DNA of 56,921 nucleotides from CAYQTL01 sp964420405. Lineage in GTDB: Bacteria; Acidobacteriota; Thermoanaerobaculia; Thermoanaerobaculales; Sulfomarinibacteraceae. Under the pieces are notes generated by a model. The model searched no databases, was not told the origin of the DNA, and worked only from the letters and a program-made list of their open reading frames with translations. This document shows, piece by piece, positions 35,323 through 44,279 of this stretch (its first letter is position 1; each line of letters starts with the position of its first letter). A program made the position numbers and the translations under genes. The DNA is taken from positions 1 to 56,921 of the forward strand of contig CAYQTL010000022.1 of NCBI GenBank assembly GCA_964420405.1, read 5' to 3'.

Positions 35323-36444
35323 TCAACCGAGCGGTCCCCGGGCCGTCGGCCCGGCCGCCGACCGGCGTCCGGCGACGGCGGCCGCGCCACCGGCGTCCCA
35401 CCGCAGCAGCACGAGCTCAGAGCAGAAGCCTGGTCCCATCGCGACCATCATCCCCCACGCCCCCGGCTCCGGGTCGTCCTCGGCCAGGACCTCCTCGAGC
35501 ACCAGGAGGATCGACGTCGACGAGAGGTTGCCGACCTCGCGCAGGCTCCGCCAGGTGCGGTCGAGGGCGCCCTCCGGCAGCTCCAGGGCGTCCTGCATCG
35601 CCTCCAGCACCCGAGGCCCACCGGGGTGGGCGATCCAGAGCCCGATGTCGGACCGCTCCAGCCCGTTCTCGGCGAGGAACCCGTCGACGTCGCCGCGCAG
35701 GTGCTCCCGGACCACGTCCGGCACCGACGCCGACAGCACGATCCGGAACCCCTTCTCCGAGATGTCCCATCCCATCACCCGCTCCGAGTCCGGGTAGAAC
35801 ACCGACCGGCTCGCCACCACCCGCGGCCCGATCGCCTCGCGCCGGTCGCCGCACACCACGACGGCCGCCGCGCCGTCACCGAACAGCCCCGACGCGATCA
35901 GGTTCGGGATCGAGAGGTCCTCCCGCTGCAGGGTCAGCGAGCACAGCTCGACCGACAGCAGCACCGCCACCTGGTCCGGGAAGCCGCGCACGTAGTCGGC
36001 CGCGCGCGAGACGCCGGCCGCGCCCGCGACGCAGCCGAGCCCGAAGATCGGCGTCCGTTTGACGCGGGTCGGAAGACCGAGCCGGTTGACCAGCTTCGCG
36101 TCGAGGGACGGGGTCGCGATACCGGTGACCGAGACCACGATCAGGGCGTCCACGTCGCCCACGTCGAGACCCGCCCGCCGGAGCGCACCCAGCACCGCCT
36201 CGCCGCCGACCTCCTGCGCCACCTCGATCCACGCGTCGTTGGCCTGGCCCCAGGTTCCGAGTTGCTCGTACCGCTCCATCGGCAGCGCCAGGTGCCGCCC
36301 GCCGACCAGCACGTTGCGGTGCAGCTGCTCGAGCCGGCCGAGGTTGAAGTGTCGCTCCGCCCAGTGCCGCCGGAACGCCGCCAGGAGCGCCCCCTGGTCG
36401 TAGTAGTGCGGCGGCAGCGCGGATCCGACTCCTGCGATGATCAT
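35323..36444 (-). CDS. Type III polyketide synthase (chalcone/stilbene synthase family)
   Basis: This 373-residue enzyme has the full catalytic triad: Cys138 in TPIFGLGCVAGAAG, His273 in LWIAHPGGPRVL and Asn306 in REVGNLSSTSIL. It starts from an acyl thioester and extends with malonyl-CoA to form alkylresorcinols, alkylpyrones or similar. The ATG at 36444 is chosen because the conserved MIIAGVGSALP start follows, and GGAGG lies upstream. It heads an operon with ICMT, ACP, FAAL and MMPL genes. Fatty-acid starter supply from the FAAL-ACP pair suggests a phenolic-lipid product rather than a flavonoid-like one. Confidence 0.92.
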   Translation of the reverse strand: MIIAGVGSALPPHYYDQGALLAAFRRHWAERHFNLGRLEQLHRNVLVGGRHLALPMERYEQLGTWGQANDAWIEVAQEVGGEAVLGALRRAGLDVGDVDALIVVSVTGIATPSLDAKLVNRLGLPTRVKRTPIFGLGCVAGAAGVSRAADYVRGFPDQVAVLLSVELCSLTLQREDLSIPNLIASGLFGDGAAAVVVCGDRREAIGPRVVASRSVFYPDSERVMGWDISEKGFRIVLSASVPDVVREHLRGDVDGFLAENGLERSDIGLWIAHPGGPRVLEAMQDALELPEGALDRTWRSLREVGNLSSTSILLVLEEVLAEDDPEPGAWGMMVAMGPGFCSELVLLRWDAGGAAAVAGRRSAAGPTARGPLG

Positions 36445-36559
36445 GACGCCGATCCTCCAGCCACCCGGCCGGGGCACGACCGCGCGGTCGCTTTCCGGCC
36501 CGGGGGCACGGCAGCTACAACGCGTTCGCTCGTGGGTTCGTTTCGCGACCCCGGCGGGG

Positions 36560-37996
36560 CTACCGCCGCCACAGCTCGCGGGAGAAGAGCGCCAGCAGGG
36601 TGAAGATCTCGAGCCGGCCGAACAGCATGCAGCCGGCCAGCGTGAGCTTGGCGACGGCTGGCATGTGGCCGAAGTTGTCGTATGCGCCCACCGCCCCGAA
36701 GCCGGGACCCACGTTGCTGATGGCGGTCAGGGAGGCCGAGATCGCGGTCAGCGGATCGTACCCGCACGCCGCGACCACCGCCGCGCCGAGCGCCGCGATC
36801 GCGATGAAGGCGGTGAAGAACGCCCAGATGCCGGCCAGCACGGACTCCGACACCACCGAGCCGCCGTACTTGACGGGCCGCACCGCGTGGGGATGGATCA
36901 GACGGTACACGGTCGTGCGCAGCGAGCGCACTGCGAGCAGCGCCCGCAGGCTCTTGACACCGCCGCCGGTGGAGCCGGACATCCCGCCGAGCACCATCAG
37001 CGCCAGCAGGATGATGACCGCCAGGCTCGGCCACGCCTCGAAGTCGGTCGTGCAGTAGCCGGTCGTGGTCAGCACCGCCACCACCTGGAACGCCGCCAGT
37101 CTCAGCGTCTCGAGGACGCCGCTGCCGGTCTCGTGGATGACGACCGACACCACCACCGTCGCGACCGCCACCACGCCGAGGAAGTAGCGCAGCTCCGAGT
37201 CCTTCCAGACCGCCCGGATCCGCCCCGTCAGGAGCTTGTAGTGGAGCACGAAGTTGATCCCGGCGAGCAGCATGAACGCGGTGACGATCCACTCCACCGC
37301 CGGCGAGCCGAACTCGCCCACCGACGTGTTGCGGGTCGAGAAACCGCCCGTCGCCAGGGTCGTGAGGGCGTGGCACAGCGCCTCGTAGGCGTCCAGGCCG
37401 GCGAGCTGCAGTGCGATCCACTCGGCGACGGTGAGGCCGACGTAGATCCCCCACAGCGAGCGGGCGGTGGCCGCCAGCCGCGGCCGCACCTTGTCCGCGA
37501 CCGGTCCCGGCACCTCCGCCTTGAACAGCTGCATGCCGCCGATGCCGAGCAGCGGCAGGATCGCGATCGTGAAGAGGATGATCCCCATGCCGCCCAGCCA
37601 CTGGGTCATCGCCCGCCACAGGAGCATCGACCGCGCCAGCCCGCCGGTGTCCGCGACCACCGTCGAACCGGTGGTGGTGAATCCCGACACGGACTCGAAC
37701 ACCGCGTCGACGGGCCCGAGCGAGCCGGCCAGCAGGTACGGCACGGCGCCCGCCAGGGAGACGAGTATCCACGCCCCCGACACGATCAGGAAACCGTCGC
37801 GGGCACGGATGTTGCGGTCCTCGGGATGGAACGCGCGCACGAGCGCAAGCCCTCCGCCGACGACCAGCGCGATGGTCGCCAGGAACGGCAGCACCGGCTC
37901 CGCGAACAGAGCCGCGGCGACGAGCGGAACGCACAGGAACGCCCCGGTCAGCATCAGCAGCCATCCGAGCAGGTACCCCGTCACCTGCCGGTTCAT
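36560..37996 (-). CDS. trkH: Potassium uptake channel subunit TrkH
   Basis: This 478-residue membrane protein has the four P-loop filter motifs of TrkH/KtrB: SGFTTTGSTV, TLATGGFSTRN, VLTTTGYCTTDF and ISNVGPGFGAVG. About eight transmembrane pairs flank them. It transports K+ together with TrkA, encoded one base upstream (TGA, one base, ATG). The two are clearly one operon. Normal length. Confidence 0.95.
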   Translation of the reverse strand: MNRQVTGYLLGWLLMLTGAFLCVPLVAAALFAEPVLPFLATIALVVGGGLALVRAFHPEDRNIRARDGFLIVSGAWILVSLAGAVPYLLAGSLGPVDAVFESVSGFTTTGSTVVADTGGLARSMLLWRAMTQWLGGMGIILFTIAILPLLGIGGMQLFKAEVPGPVADKVRPRLAATARSLWGIYVGLTVAEWIALQLAGLDAYEALCHALTTLATGGFSTRNTSVGEFGSPAVEWIVTAFMLLAGINFVLHYKLLTGRIRAVWKDSELRYFLGVVAVATVVVSVVIHETGSGVLETLRLAAFQVVAVLTTTGYCTTDFEAWPSLAVIILLALMVLGGMSGSTGGGVKSLRALLAVRSLRTTVYRLIHPHAVRPVKYGGSVVSESVLAGIWAFFTAFIAIAALGAAVVAACGYDPLTAISASLTAISNVGPGFGAVGAYDNFGHMPAVAKLTLAGCMLFGRLEIFTLLALFSRELWRR

Positions 37997-37997
37997 G

Positions 37998-39347
37998 TCA
38001 CTCTTCCAGGAAGCTGTCGAGACGCGGCGCCATGTCGGTTGTCGTGATCAGCAGCACCCGGTCGCCGGGCTCGATCCGGTCGGGACCCTTCGGCACCAGG
38101 ATCCGTTCGCCCCGCTGGATGGCGGCGATCAGGGCGCCCCGGGGCAGGCCCAGCTCGGCGAGGGTCGTGCGGCACAGCCGGCTCGCGGCCGACGCCTCGA
38201 CCTCGAGGACCTCGACCGAGTCGTCCATCAGAGCGGCCACCGCCTTGACCCGGCCGCGGCGGGCGAACTGCAGCGCGAGGCCCACGGACAGCATCCGCGG
38301 CGAGATCACGGCGTCGATCCCGATCTCGCCGATCAGGCCGACCAGGGCAGGGTTGTCGACCAGCGCGAAGGTGTGGGCCGCGCCGAGACGGCGCGCGAGC
38401 AGGCAGGCGACGACGTTCTCCTCGTGGTCGTCGGTGCAGGCGACGAAGCTCTCGACCCGGTCCGCCCCCTCCTCGTCGAGCAGCGACCGGTCGGTCGGCC
38501 TGCCGTGGACCACCAACGTGTCGTCGAGGCGCGCCGCCGCCTCCTCGCTGGCGCCCCGCCGGGACTCGATCAGCGTCACCGGCACCCCTTCGTCCTCGAG
38601 CCGCCGGGCGAGGGTCAGCCCGATCCTCGTCGCGCCGGCGATCATCACCCGCCGCTCGGCGCCGCGGCCGAGCCCGAGCAGCCCGAGAACGTTCTCCAGC
38701 TCGACGGGATCGATGGCGAAGTACACCAGGTCGCCGACCTGGATCTCGTCCTCGCCGTGGGGCACCGACCACGTCCCGTCCCGACGGATCGCCACCACCA
38801 GCACCGGCGTCGCCGGGAACAGCAGCCGGAGGTGGGACAGCAGCAGCCCGGCGAGCTCGCTGCCGGGCCGGATCTGGAAGCCGGCCACCATCAGGCGGCC
38901 GTTGAAGAACGGCACCACGTCGACCGCGCCGGGCACCGGCATCAGCGACAGGATCCGCTCGACCGCGGCCGACTCGGGGTTGATCGACAGCCGCTCACCC
39001 TCCGACTCGGCGGCGATCCGCCGGAAGCTCTCCTCGTGCCCCTCCTCGCGCAGTCGGGCCACCACCCGGGGGACCTGGAACAGCGCCGATCCGACCAGCG
39101 CCACGACCATGTTCGACTCGTCCGAGTCGGTGGTGGCGAGCAGCAGGTCGCAGCTCGTGATGCCCGCCTCCAGCAGCACCGGCACGGTGGCACCGTTGCC
39201 CCGCACGGTCTGGATGTCGAGCTGCTCGTCGAGCTCGGCGACCAGCTCGCGTCGCTGCTCGACCAGCACCACGTCGTGGCCGTCGGCCGCCAGCTTGCCC
39301 GCCAGCGTCGAGCCCACCAGTCCGCCGCCGACCACGATCACCCGCAT
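37998..39347 (-). CDS. trkA: Potassium uptake regulator TrkA
   Basis: This 449-residue cytoplasmic protein has two RCK (TrkA-N plus TrkA-C) halves: MRVIVVGGGLVGSTLAGKLAADGHDVVLVEQ and RRVMIAGATRIGLTLARRLEDEGVPVTLIES are the nucleotide-binding motifs. TrkA-C domains occur near 140-220 and 370-449 (RGALIAAIQRGERILVPKGPDRIEPGDRVLLITT). It gates TrkH by NAD(H) or ATP binding. I chose ATG at 39347 where the Rossmann motif starts; the open frame upstream has no homology. Confidence 0.95.
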   Translation of the reverse strand: MRVIVVGGGLVGSTLAGKLAADGHDVVLVEQRRELVAELDEQLDIQTVRGNGATVPVLLEAGITSCDLLLATTDSDESNMVVALVGSALFQVPRVVARLREEGHEESFRRIAAESEGERLSINPESAAVERILSLMPVPGAVDVVPFFNGRLMVAGFQIRPGSELAGLLLSHLRLLFPATPVLVVAIRRDGTWSVPHGEDEIQVGDLVYFAIDPVELENVLGLLGLGRGAERRVMIAGATRIGLTLARRLEDEGVPVTLIESRRGASEEAAARLDDTLVVHGRPTDRSLLDEEGADRVESFVACTDDHEENVVACLLARRLGAAHTFALVDNPALVGLIGEIGIDAVISPRMLSVGLALQFARRGRVKAVAALMDDSVEVLEVEASAASRLCRTTLAELGLPRGALIAAIQRGERILVPKGPDRIEPGDRVLLITTTDMAPRLDSFLEE

Positions 39348-39818
39348 CGTCCGGCTCCGTCTTCGGGTTTCATCGGGGCGGCAGTGTACAGCGGATGAGC
39401 CCGCGTCCGACTGCCCGAGTGCGGGCTCGCCGACCCGCCTCCGTGCTCGCACCGATCCCGACACCGATGGCGGCGATCGGACCGGACGAGCGGCACCACG
39501 GACCTCATGAACGAGGAGATCCCGGTCGCCTGCGGAGCAGCTCCGACGGGGATCGAGTGTCGACGGCGGGCATCCAGTCCTTCCACGGCGACCCCTGGAG
39601 CGTCGCCGGTTCGTGGCGGGGACGCGGACTCCGGGACCGGCGCCGTGCCACCCGTGCGGCCCTCCGCGTTCGTCGCGCCGTGGCGCCTGCGCGTCGACGA
39701 CGTGCGCCGTCACCACGGGCGACCGCTCGAGTTCCGGCATCGGGGTCGGGATCAGGATCGGGATCGGGATCGGGAGCGGGATCGGAGGGGATACCGCGCC
39801 TCCGCTCCGACGGCGCGA
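39348..39818. repeat. Gene-free stretch with inverted GATCCC/GGGATC element
   Basis: Left end near 39452 reads ACCGATCCCGACACCGATGG; right end 39740-39795 holds GGGATC hexamers (GGGATCAGGATCGGGATC and more). The ends are inverted around about 290 bases. An open frame starting at 39507 through this stretch gives a low-complexity RDRDRDRERD product and is not a gene. Confidence 0.6.
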
Positions 39819-40229
39819 CTACGGCAGCGCCCCGCCCTCGATCCACCGCCGGTAGAGCTCGACCTCGCGATCGGGCAGCCGCCTGGCGCCGAGCAGCGTC
39901 CGCGGCATGCCGTCGCCCACCGGCGCCCGGTGGTCGACCTTGAGCCACAGGTACGACGCCTCGGGATCGCCCGGGTCGACCAGGAGCACGTCCGGGCGCT
40001 GGGTCGACGGCACCGCGACCATGCGCTCCCGGCCCGTACCGGTCTCCAGCACCAGGCCGGCCTTCGGGTCGTCGGAGGTGTGGCAGGGCTCGCACCGGGC
40101 CAGGACGTACGGCTCGAGGTGGGCGGCGTACGACACCGTCTCGCCCGCGGGCGGAGGCGGCGGCAGGCGGGCTCCGCACGCGCCGAGGAGGACGGCGGCG
40201 ATGGCGCCGATCGGCAGTCGCAGGCCCAT
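39819..40229 (-). CDS. Lipoprotein with a single c-type heme motif
   Basis: This 136-residue protein has a lipoprotein signal (LPIGAIAAVLLGAC, lipid-modified Cys). Next is HLEPYVLARCEPCHTSDDPKAGLVLETG with one CXXCH heme site, and LLVDPGDPEASYLWLKVDHRAPVGDGMPR, both typical of the short c-type cytochrome domain found in Planctomycete-type cytochromes. The ATG at 40229 is favoured, with a TTG at 40241 as the alternative. It faces the decarboxylase gene (divergent). It would be a periplasmic electron carrier on a membrane anchor. Confidence 0.75.
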   Translation of the reverse strand: MGLRLPIGAIAAVLLGACGARLPPPPPAGETVSYAAHLEPYVLARCEPCHTSDDPKAGLVLETGTGRERMVAVPSTQRPDVLLVDPGDPEASYLWLKVDHRAPVGDGMPRTLLGARRLPDREVELYRRWIEGGALP

Positions 40230-40300
40230 CGGGGCGGCCAACGCCGGCGATGCCGGAGGCTATTTCCCTCGCCGGGGATGCGCTCCCACTCCGCCCGCGT

Positions 40301-40316
40301 TACCCTGACCGCCATG
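40301..40316 (+). promoter_or_regulatory. -10 box close to the decarboxylase start
   Basis: TACCCT (40301-40306) is seven bases before the ATG at 40314, without a ribosome binding site, the same layout as at dinB. A leaderless transcript is likely. Confidence 0.4.
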
Positions 40317-41771
40317 GCCGAGCGCGACCACGGTCACCTCGACGGGGAGGAGTTCCGCAGGGAGGGTCACCGGATCGTCGACTGGATCGCCGACTACCTC
40401 GACGGCGGGGCGCGCCGCCACCCGGTGCTCTCCCGCGCCGAGCCCGGCGACCTCACCGCCGCCCTCCCCACCGCGATGCCCGACGAGGCCGAGCCCCTCG
40501 ACGAGGTGTGGCGCGACTTCGAGCGGATCATCCTGCCCGGGGTCACCCACTGGAACCATCCCGGCTTCATGGCCTACTTCGGCATCACCGGCTCCGGACC
40601 GGGGATCCTCGGCGAGCTGCTGTCGGCCGGGCTCAACGTCAACGGCATGCTGTGGCGGACGTCGCCGGCGGCCACCGAGCTGGAGCTGCGGGTGCTCGAG
40701 TGGCTGCGCGACGGCCTCGGGCTGCCTTCGGACCTGTTCGGGTTCCTCACCGACACCGCCTCGATCTCGTCCATGATCGCTCTCGCGGCCGCCCGCGAGC
40801 ATGCCGGACTCGACGTCCGCCGCCGCGGCATGGCCGGCCGCGACGACCTGCCGCGGCTGACGGTGTACGCCTCCGACCAGGCCCACTCCTCGATCGCCAA
40901 GGCATGCGTCGCCCTCGGTCTCGGTCTCGACGGGTTCCGCCCGGTGCCCCACGACCGCGGGTACCGGATGGACCTGGCGGCGCTCGAGGAGATGGTCGAG
41001 GCCGACCGTCGCGGCGGCTGCCGGCCGCTCGCCGTAGTGGCCACCGTCGGCACCACCTCGACCACCTCCGTGGACCCGGTCGCCGGCATCGCCGACGTCT
41101 GCGAACGGTCCGGCGCATGGCTCCACGTCGACGCCGCCTACGCCGGATCGGCGGCGCTGTGTCCGGAGCACCGCTGGTGCATCGACGGCTGCGGGCGGGC
41201 CGACAGCCTCACCTTCAACCCCCACAAGTGGCTGTTCGTGCCGATCGACGCATCGGCCCTCTACACCCGTCATCCGGATGTCTTCCGTCGCGCGTTCTCG
41301 CTGGTACCCGAGTACCTCACCACGCCCCACACCGGCAAGGTCGTCGACCTGATGGACTACGGCGTCCAGCTCGGCCGCAGGTTCCGCGCCCTGAAGCTGT
41401 GGTACGTCCTGCGCGGGTTCGGCCTGGAGGGGATCCGGTCCCGGATCCGGGATCACGTCGCCATGGCCGCCGAGCTCGCCGGGTGGATCGATGCCACCCC
41501 GGAGCTCGAGCGGATGGCGCCGGCGCCGTTCTCGGTGGTGTGCTTCCGCGCCCGCCCGGCGGGGGTCCGCGATCCGGACGCGCTCGACCGGCTCAACATG
41601 GAGCTGCTGGAGCGAATCAACGCCAGCGGAGAGGTCTTCCTCTCCCACACCCGGCTCGACGACGGCATCGCGCTGCGCGTGGCCGTCGGCAATCTCGGCA
41701 CCGACCGCGGCGACCTCGCGCGATGCCGCCGGCTCATTCAGGAAGGACTCGCATGCCTCGACCACCCCTGA
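40314..41771 (+). CDS. PLP-dependent aromatic amino acid decarboxylase
   Basis: This 485-residue group II decarboxylase has the N-terminal EEFRREGHRIVDWIADYLDG and THWNHPGFMAYFGITGSGP, the AADC start. HVDAAYAGSAALCPEHR holds the Asp that contacts the pyridoxal nitrogen, and SLTFNPHKWLFVPIDAS the Schiff-base Lys. It would release CO2 from tyrosine, tryptophan, phenylalanine or DOPA. The open frame upstream (to 39507) is non-conserved repeat. It overlaps the acyltransferase gene by 19 bp. Substrate not predicted. Confidence 0.92.
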   Translation: MAERDHGHLDGEEFRREGHRIVDWIADYLDGGARRHPVLSRAEPGDLTAALPTAMPDEAEPLDEVWRDFERIILPGVTHWNHPGFMAYFGITGSGPGILGELLSAGLNVNGMLWRTSPAATELELRVLEWLRDGLGLPSDLFGFLTDTASISSMIALAAAREHAGLDVRRRGMAGRDDLPRLTVYASDQAHSSIAKACVALGLGLDGFRPVPHDRGYRMDLAALEEMVEADRRGGCRPLAVVATVGTTSTTSVDPVAGIADVCERSGAWLHVDAAYAGSAALCPEHRWCIDGCGRADSLTFNPHKWLFVPIDASALYTRHPDVFRRAFSLVPEYLTTPHTGKVVDLMDYGVQLGRRFRALKLWYVLRGFGLEGIRSRIRDHVAMAAELAGWIDATPELERMAPAPFSVVCFRARPAGVRDPDALDRLNMELLERINASGEVFLSHTRLDDGIALRVAVGNLGTDRGDLARCRRLIQEGLACLDHP

Positions 41772-42673
41772 CGGAGAACCTCGGCCCCGTGGGCCGGCTC
41801 CTGCGCCATCTCCGCGCCACGGCCGTGAGCGCGGCCGGGCTCGGATCGCTGTTCGTGTTCAACGCGATGCAGACCGCCAGCCTGGTGCTGGTCCCGTTCT
41901 CCCGCCGCGCCTTCCGCCGGTTCAACCGGTGGTGCGCCAGCGCGTGGTGGGGCGGCTGCGTCGTGCTCGCCGAACGTCTCAACCGGACGCGGATCGTGGT
42001 CTCCGGCGAGAAGGTGCCGCCGCGGGAGAACGTGCTCGTCATCGCCAACCACCAGCAGATGACCGACATCACCACCATCATGGCGTTCGCCAGATCCAAG
42101 CGGCGTCTCGGCGACCTCAAGTTCTTCGTCAAGCACCAGCTCAAGTGGTTCCCGGGCATCGGCTGGGGGATGCAGTTTCTCAACTGCCCGTTCGTCCGCC
42201 GCGACTGGACCGCGGACCGGAGGCGGATCCGGCGCACCTTCGAGACCCTCGTCGGCGAGCGCATCCCGTTGTGGATGGTGTCGTTCGTGGAGGGCACCCG
42301 GGTGACGCCGGAGAAGCTCGCGGAGAGCCGGGACTGGGCCCGCGAGCGGGGTCTCGAGCTGTACGAGCACGTCCTGGTACCCCGGAGCAAGGGCTTCGCG
42401 GCGTCGGTCAAGGGTCTCGGAGACCACGTCACCGCGGTCTACGACCTGACCATCGGCTACGTCGACGGCGTGCCCTCGCTGTGGCAGTACATCGGCGGTG
42501 CGGTCCGCCGGGTCCACCTCCACGTCCGCCGTTTCTCGTTGAGCGAGGTTCCCCTGACGGATGCCGAGATCCGGCAGTGGCTGCTCGACCGGTTCGCCGA
42601 GAAGGACCGCCTGCTCGATCACTTCTACGCCACCGGGGCGTTTCCGTCGGACGGCGAGCCCAGCCGGCCATGA
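41753..42673 (+). CDS. Lysophospholipid acyltransferase (PlsC/AGPAT-like)
   Basis: This 306-residue membrane protein has two hydrophobic N-terminal segments and the acyltransferase motifs NHQQMTDIT (HX4D), FLNCPFVRRDW, and SFVEGTRVTPEK with the conserved EGTR. It resembles the 1-acylglycerol-3-phosphate acyltransferase group with longer C-termini. GGAAGGA precedes the ATG at 41753, inside the decarboxylase 3' end. It should add an acyl chain to a lysolipid in the inner membrane. Coupling with the decarboxylase hints at an N-acyl amine or lipid-amine pathway, which is speculative. Confidence 0.85.
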   Translation: MPRPPLTENLGPVGRLLRHLRATAVSAAGLGSLFVFNAMQTASLVLVPFSRRAFRRFNRWCASAWWGGCVVLAERLNRTRIVVSGEKVPPRENVLVIANHQQMTDITTIMAFARSKRRLGDLKFFVKHQLKWFPGIGWGMQFLNCPFVRRDWTADRRRIRRTFETLVGERIPLWMVSFVEGTRVTPEKLAESRDWARERGLELYEHVLVPRSKGFAASVKGLGDHVTAVYDLTIGYVDGVPSLWQYIGGAVRRVHLHVRRFSLSEVPLTDAEIRQWLLDRFAEKDRLLDHFYATGAFPSDGEPSRP

Positions 42674-42729
42674 CGGGCTGAGGCCAGGCCTGCTCCCCGT
42701 CGCCGGGCGCGAGGTCGGGCTCCCCGTCG

Positions 42730-42778
42730 GGTGGGGTCGCACGGTGCGACCGACGGCTCGCGTCGCGTCGACCCCACC
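42730..42778. terminator. Nested hairpin between convergent genes
   Basis: GGTGGGGTCG (42730-42739) pairs with CGACCCCACC (42769-42778). A smaller GGTCGCA/TGCGACC hairpin lies within and competes with it. It probably ends transcription from both sides, in the 214 bases between the acyltransferase and ctaA. Confidence 0.6.
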
Positions 42779-42887
42779 AGGCGAGGTGGTCCCCCCGCCC
42801 AGCCGAGGTGTCGAGCGGACGGCTCGGGGGACGCCCCGTGGCGCGCCGGCCCTGCTGCCCCGGCCGGATACCGCTGGGTGGTCCGGA

Positions 42888-44186
42888 TCAGGAGGGCGGC
42901 GTCGCCACCAGCCGTCGGCGCGTCCAGGCGGCGAGAGCCACCGAGAGCCCCAGCAGCACCGCACCGAACGCCTGGTGGGCGGTCGCCAGCGTCACCTCCA
43001 GCGCGGTCGGGGCACCGACCACCGCCTGTCCGCCGGTCACCGCCAACGCCGCGATCCCGAGCGCCACCTGGATGGCGACTCCCGCCAACAGAAGCCTCCC
43101 GAGCGCCCCCAGGGGCGTCAGATGTCCGTGCAGTCCCCACGCCCGCACGCCGACCGCCAGCGCCACGATCGTGACGACCGTCGCCATCACGATGTGGACG
43201 AGAAGCCCCTGGGCCAGGTGGCGCTGGATCGCTCCCAGCACCAGCTGGACGACGAGCGTACCCGTCAGCAGGACCTGGAGAGCGTGATCGGCCCCCGCGC
43301 CCGCCGACGGTCTCGCCTCCCCGGCGTCACGCCAGAGCCGGCTGGTGGCGCACGCCAGCAGCACCATCACGGCCAGGAACAGCTGTCCCAGCACGCCGTG
43401 GGCCACCGCCATGGCAATCGAGGGCGCCATGTCCTCGGGCGACTGCGAGAGCGTGAACCGGCCGGTGACCCGCAGGCCGCCGAGAAGACCCTGCAGGATC
43501 ACCAGCGCGACCCCCGACATCGCCAGTCGCCGGATCCAGCGGCGCGCGTCGCGACGCACCAGGTGCCACGCGACCACGATGGTGGTCAGGCCGACGAGCG
43601 CTCCGAACAGGCGGTGGGCGTGCTCGAAGTACACGCCCCCGGTCATCCGCGCCAGCGGGTAGAGGAACATGTTGACGCCGAACGTCCGCGGCCAGTCGAC
43701 CACCGCGAGCCCGGCCTCGTGGCTGGTGACGAGCCCGCCGGCGACCACCAGCAGGAACGTCGCCGCCACCCCGACCTTGGTGAGCAGAGACCCCCAGTCG
43801 CCGCGTCGCTCGGCGGGGCGTCCGGCACCGGCCGCGGCCGCCGCCGCGGCGAGGCCAGACAGCGCGAGCAGCGAGAGCGGCACCCACAGCAGGGCCGCCG
43901 GTCGCACCACGCCGTCGTCGGGATGGGCCAGCAGGCTGCCGAGGATCAGCAGGTTGACCACCGCGGCGGTGGCTCCCGCCGCGGCGCCGGCGGTCCATCG
44001 CCCGGCGGCCCGCCCGGCGTAGAAGCCCCACCCCACGACCGCCGCGAGAAGCGCCGCGAGCAGCACCCAGCTCGGGGCCATCACCGCCGGCAGCCGGCCG
44101 ACGTAGGCCACGCCCCACATGGTTACCGCGGTGGCGAGGCCGAGCGCCGCCGTCCGGCCCGCCCGGTCCACTGCTGTCGGACCCAT
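42888..44186 (-). CDS. ctaA: Heme A synthase (COX15/CtaA family)
   Basis: This 432-residue membrane protein oxidises heme O to heme A. The family motifs are TSHEAGLAVVDWPRTFGVNMF, GGVYFEHAHRLFGALVGL, LQGLLGGLRVTGRFT, VLGAIQRHLAQGLLVHIVMA and ATAHQAFGAVLLGL, with conserved heme-binding histidines. Two internally similar halves of four helices are visible. About 120 extra N-terminal residues with three hydrophobic helices are unusual for the family. It is divergent from ctaB with a 93-bp promoter region between. Presence implies an aa3-type oxidase. Confidence 0.9.
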   Translation of the reverse strand: MGPTAVDRAGRTAALGLATAVTMWGVAYVGRLPAVMAPSWVLLAALLAAVVGWGFYAGRAAGRWTAGAAAGATAAVVNLLILGSLLAHPDDGVVRPAALLWVPLSLLALSGLAAAAAAAGAGRPAERRGDWGSLLTKVGVAATFLLVVAGGLVTSHEAGLAVVDWPRTFGVNMFLYPLARMTGGVYFEHAHRLFGALVGLTTIVVAWHLVRRDARRWIRRLAMSGVALVILQGLLGGLRVTGRFTLSQSPEDMAPSIAMAVAHGVLGQLFLAVMVLLACATSRLWRDAGEARPSAGAGADHALQVLLTGTLVVQLVLGAIQRHLAQGLLVHIVMATVVTIVALAVGVRAWGLHGHLTPLGALGRLLLAGVAIQVALGIAALAVTGGQAVVGAPTALEVTLATAHQAFGAVLLGLSVALAAWTRRRLVATPPS

Positions 44187-44279
44187 CGGAACCTCCCGAA
44201 GGAAATGAGACTCGTTCCCCGCCGGTTGTCACCGGCACCCCGGGGGATCTTCGCAGAGCCCGGCAAGGAAAACGACACC

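Noticed and set aside
39740..39795. CRISPR array
   Set aside because: The GGGATC units are contiguous 6-base repeats without unique spacers, and no cas gene is near.
39507..40313. N-terminal extension of the decarboxylase through the GGGATC element
   Set aside because: The added residues are low-complexity RDRDRD repeats, homology starts at the ATG at 40314, and a -10 box lies just before it.
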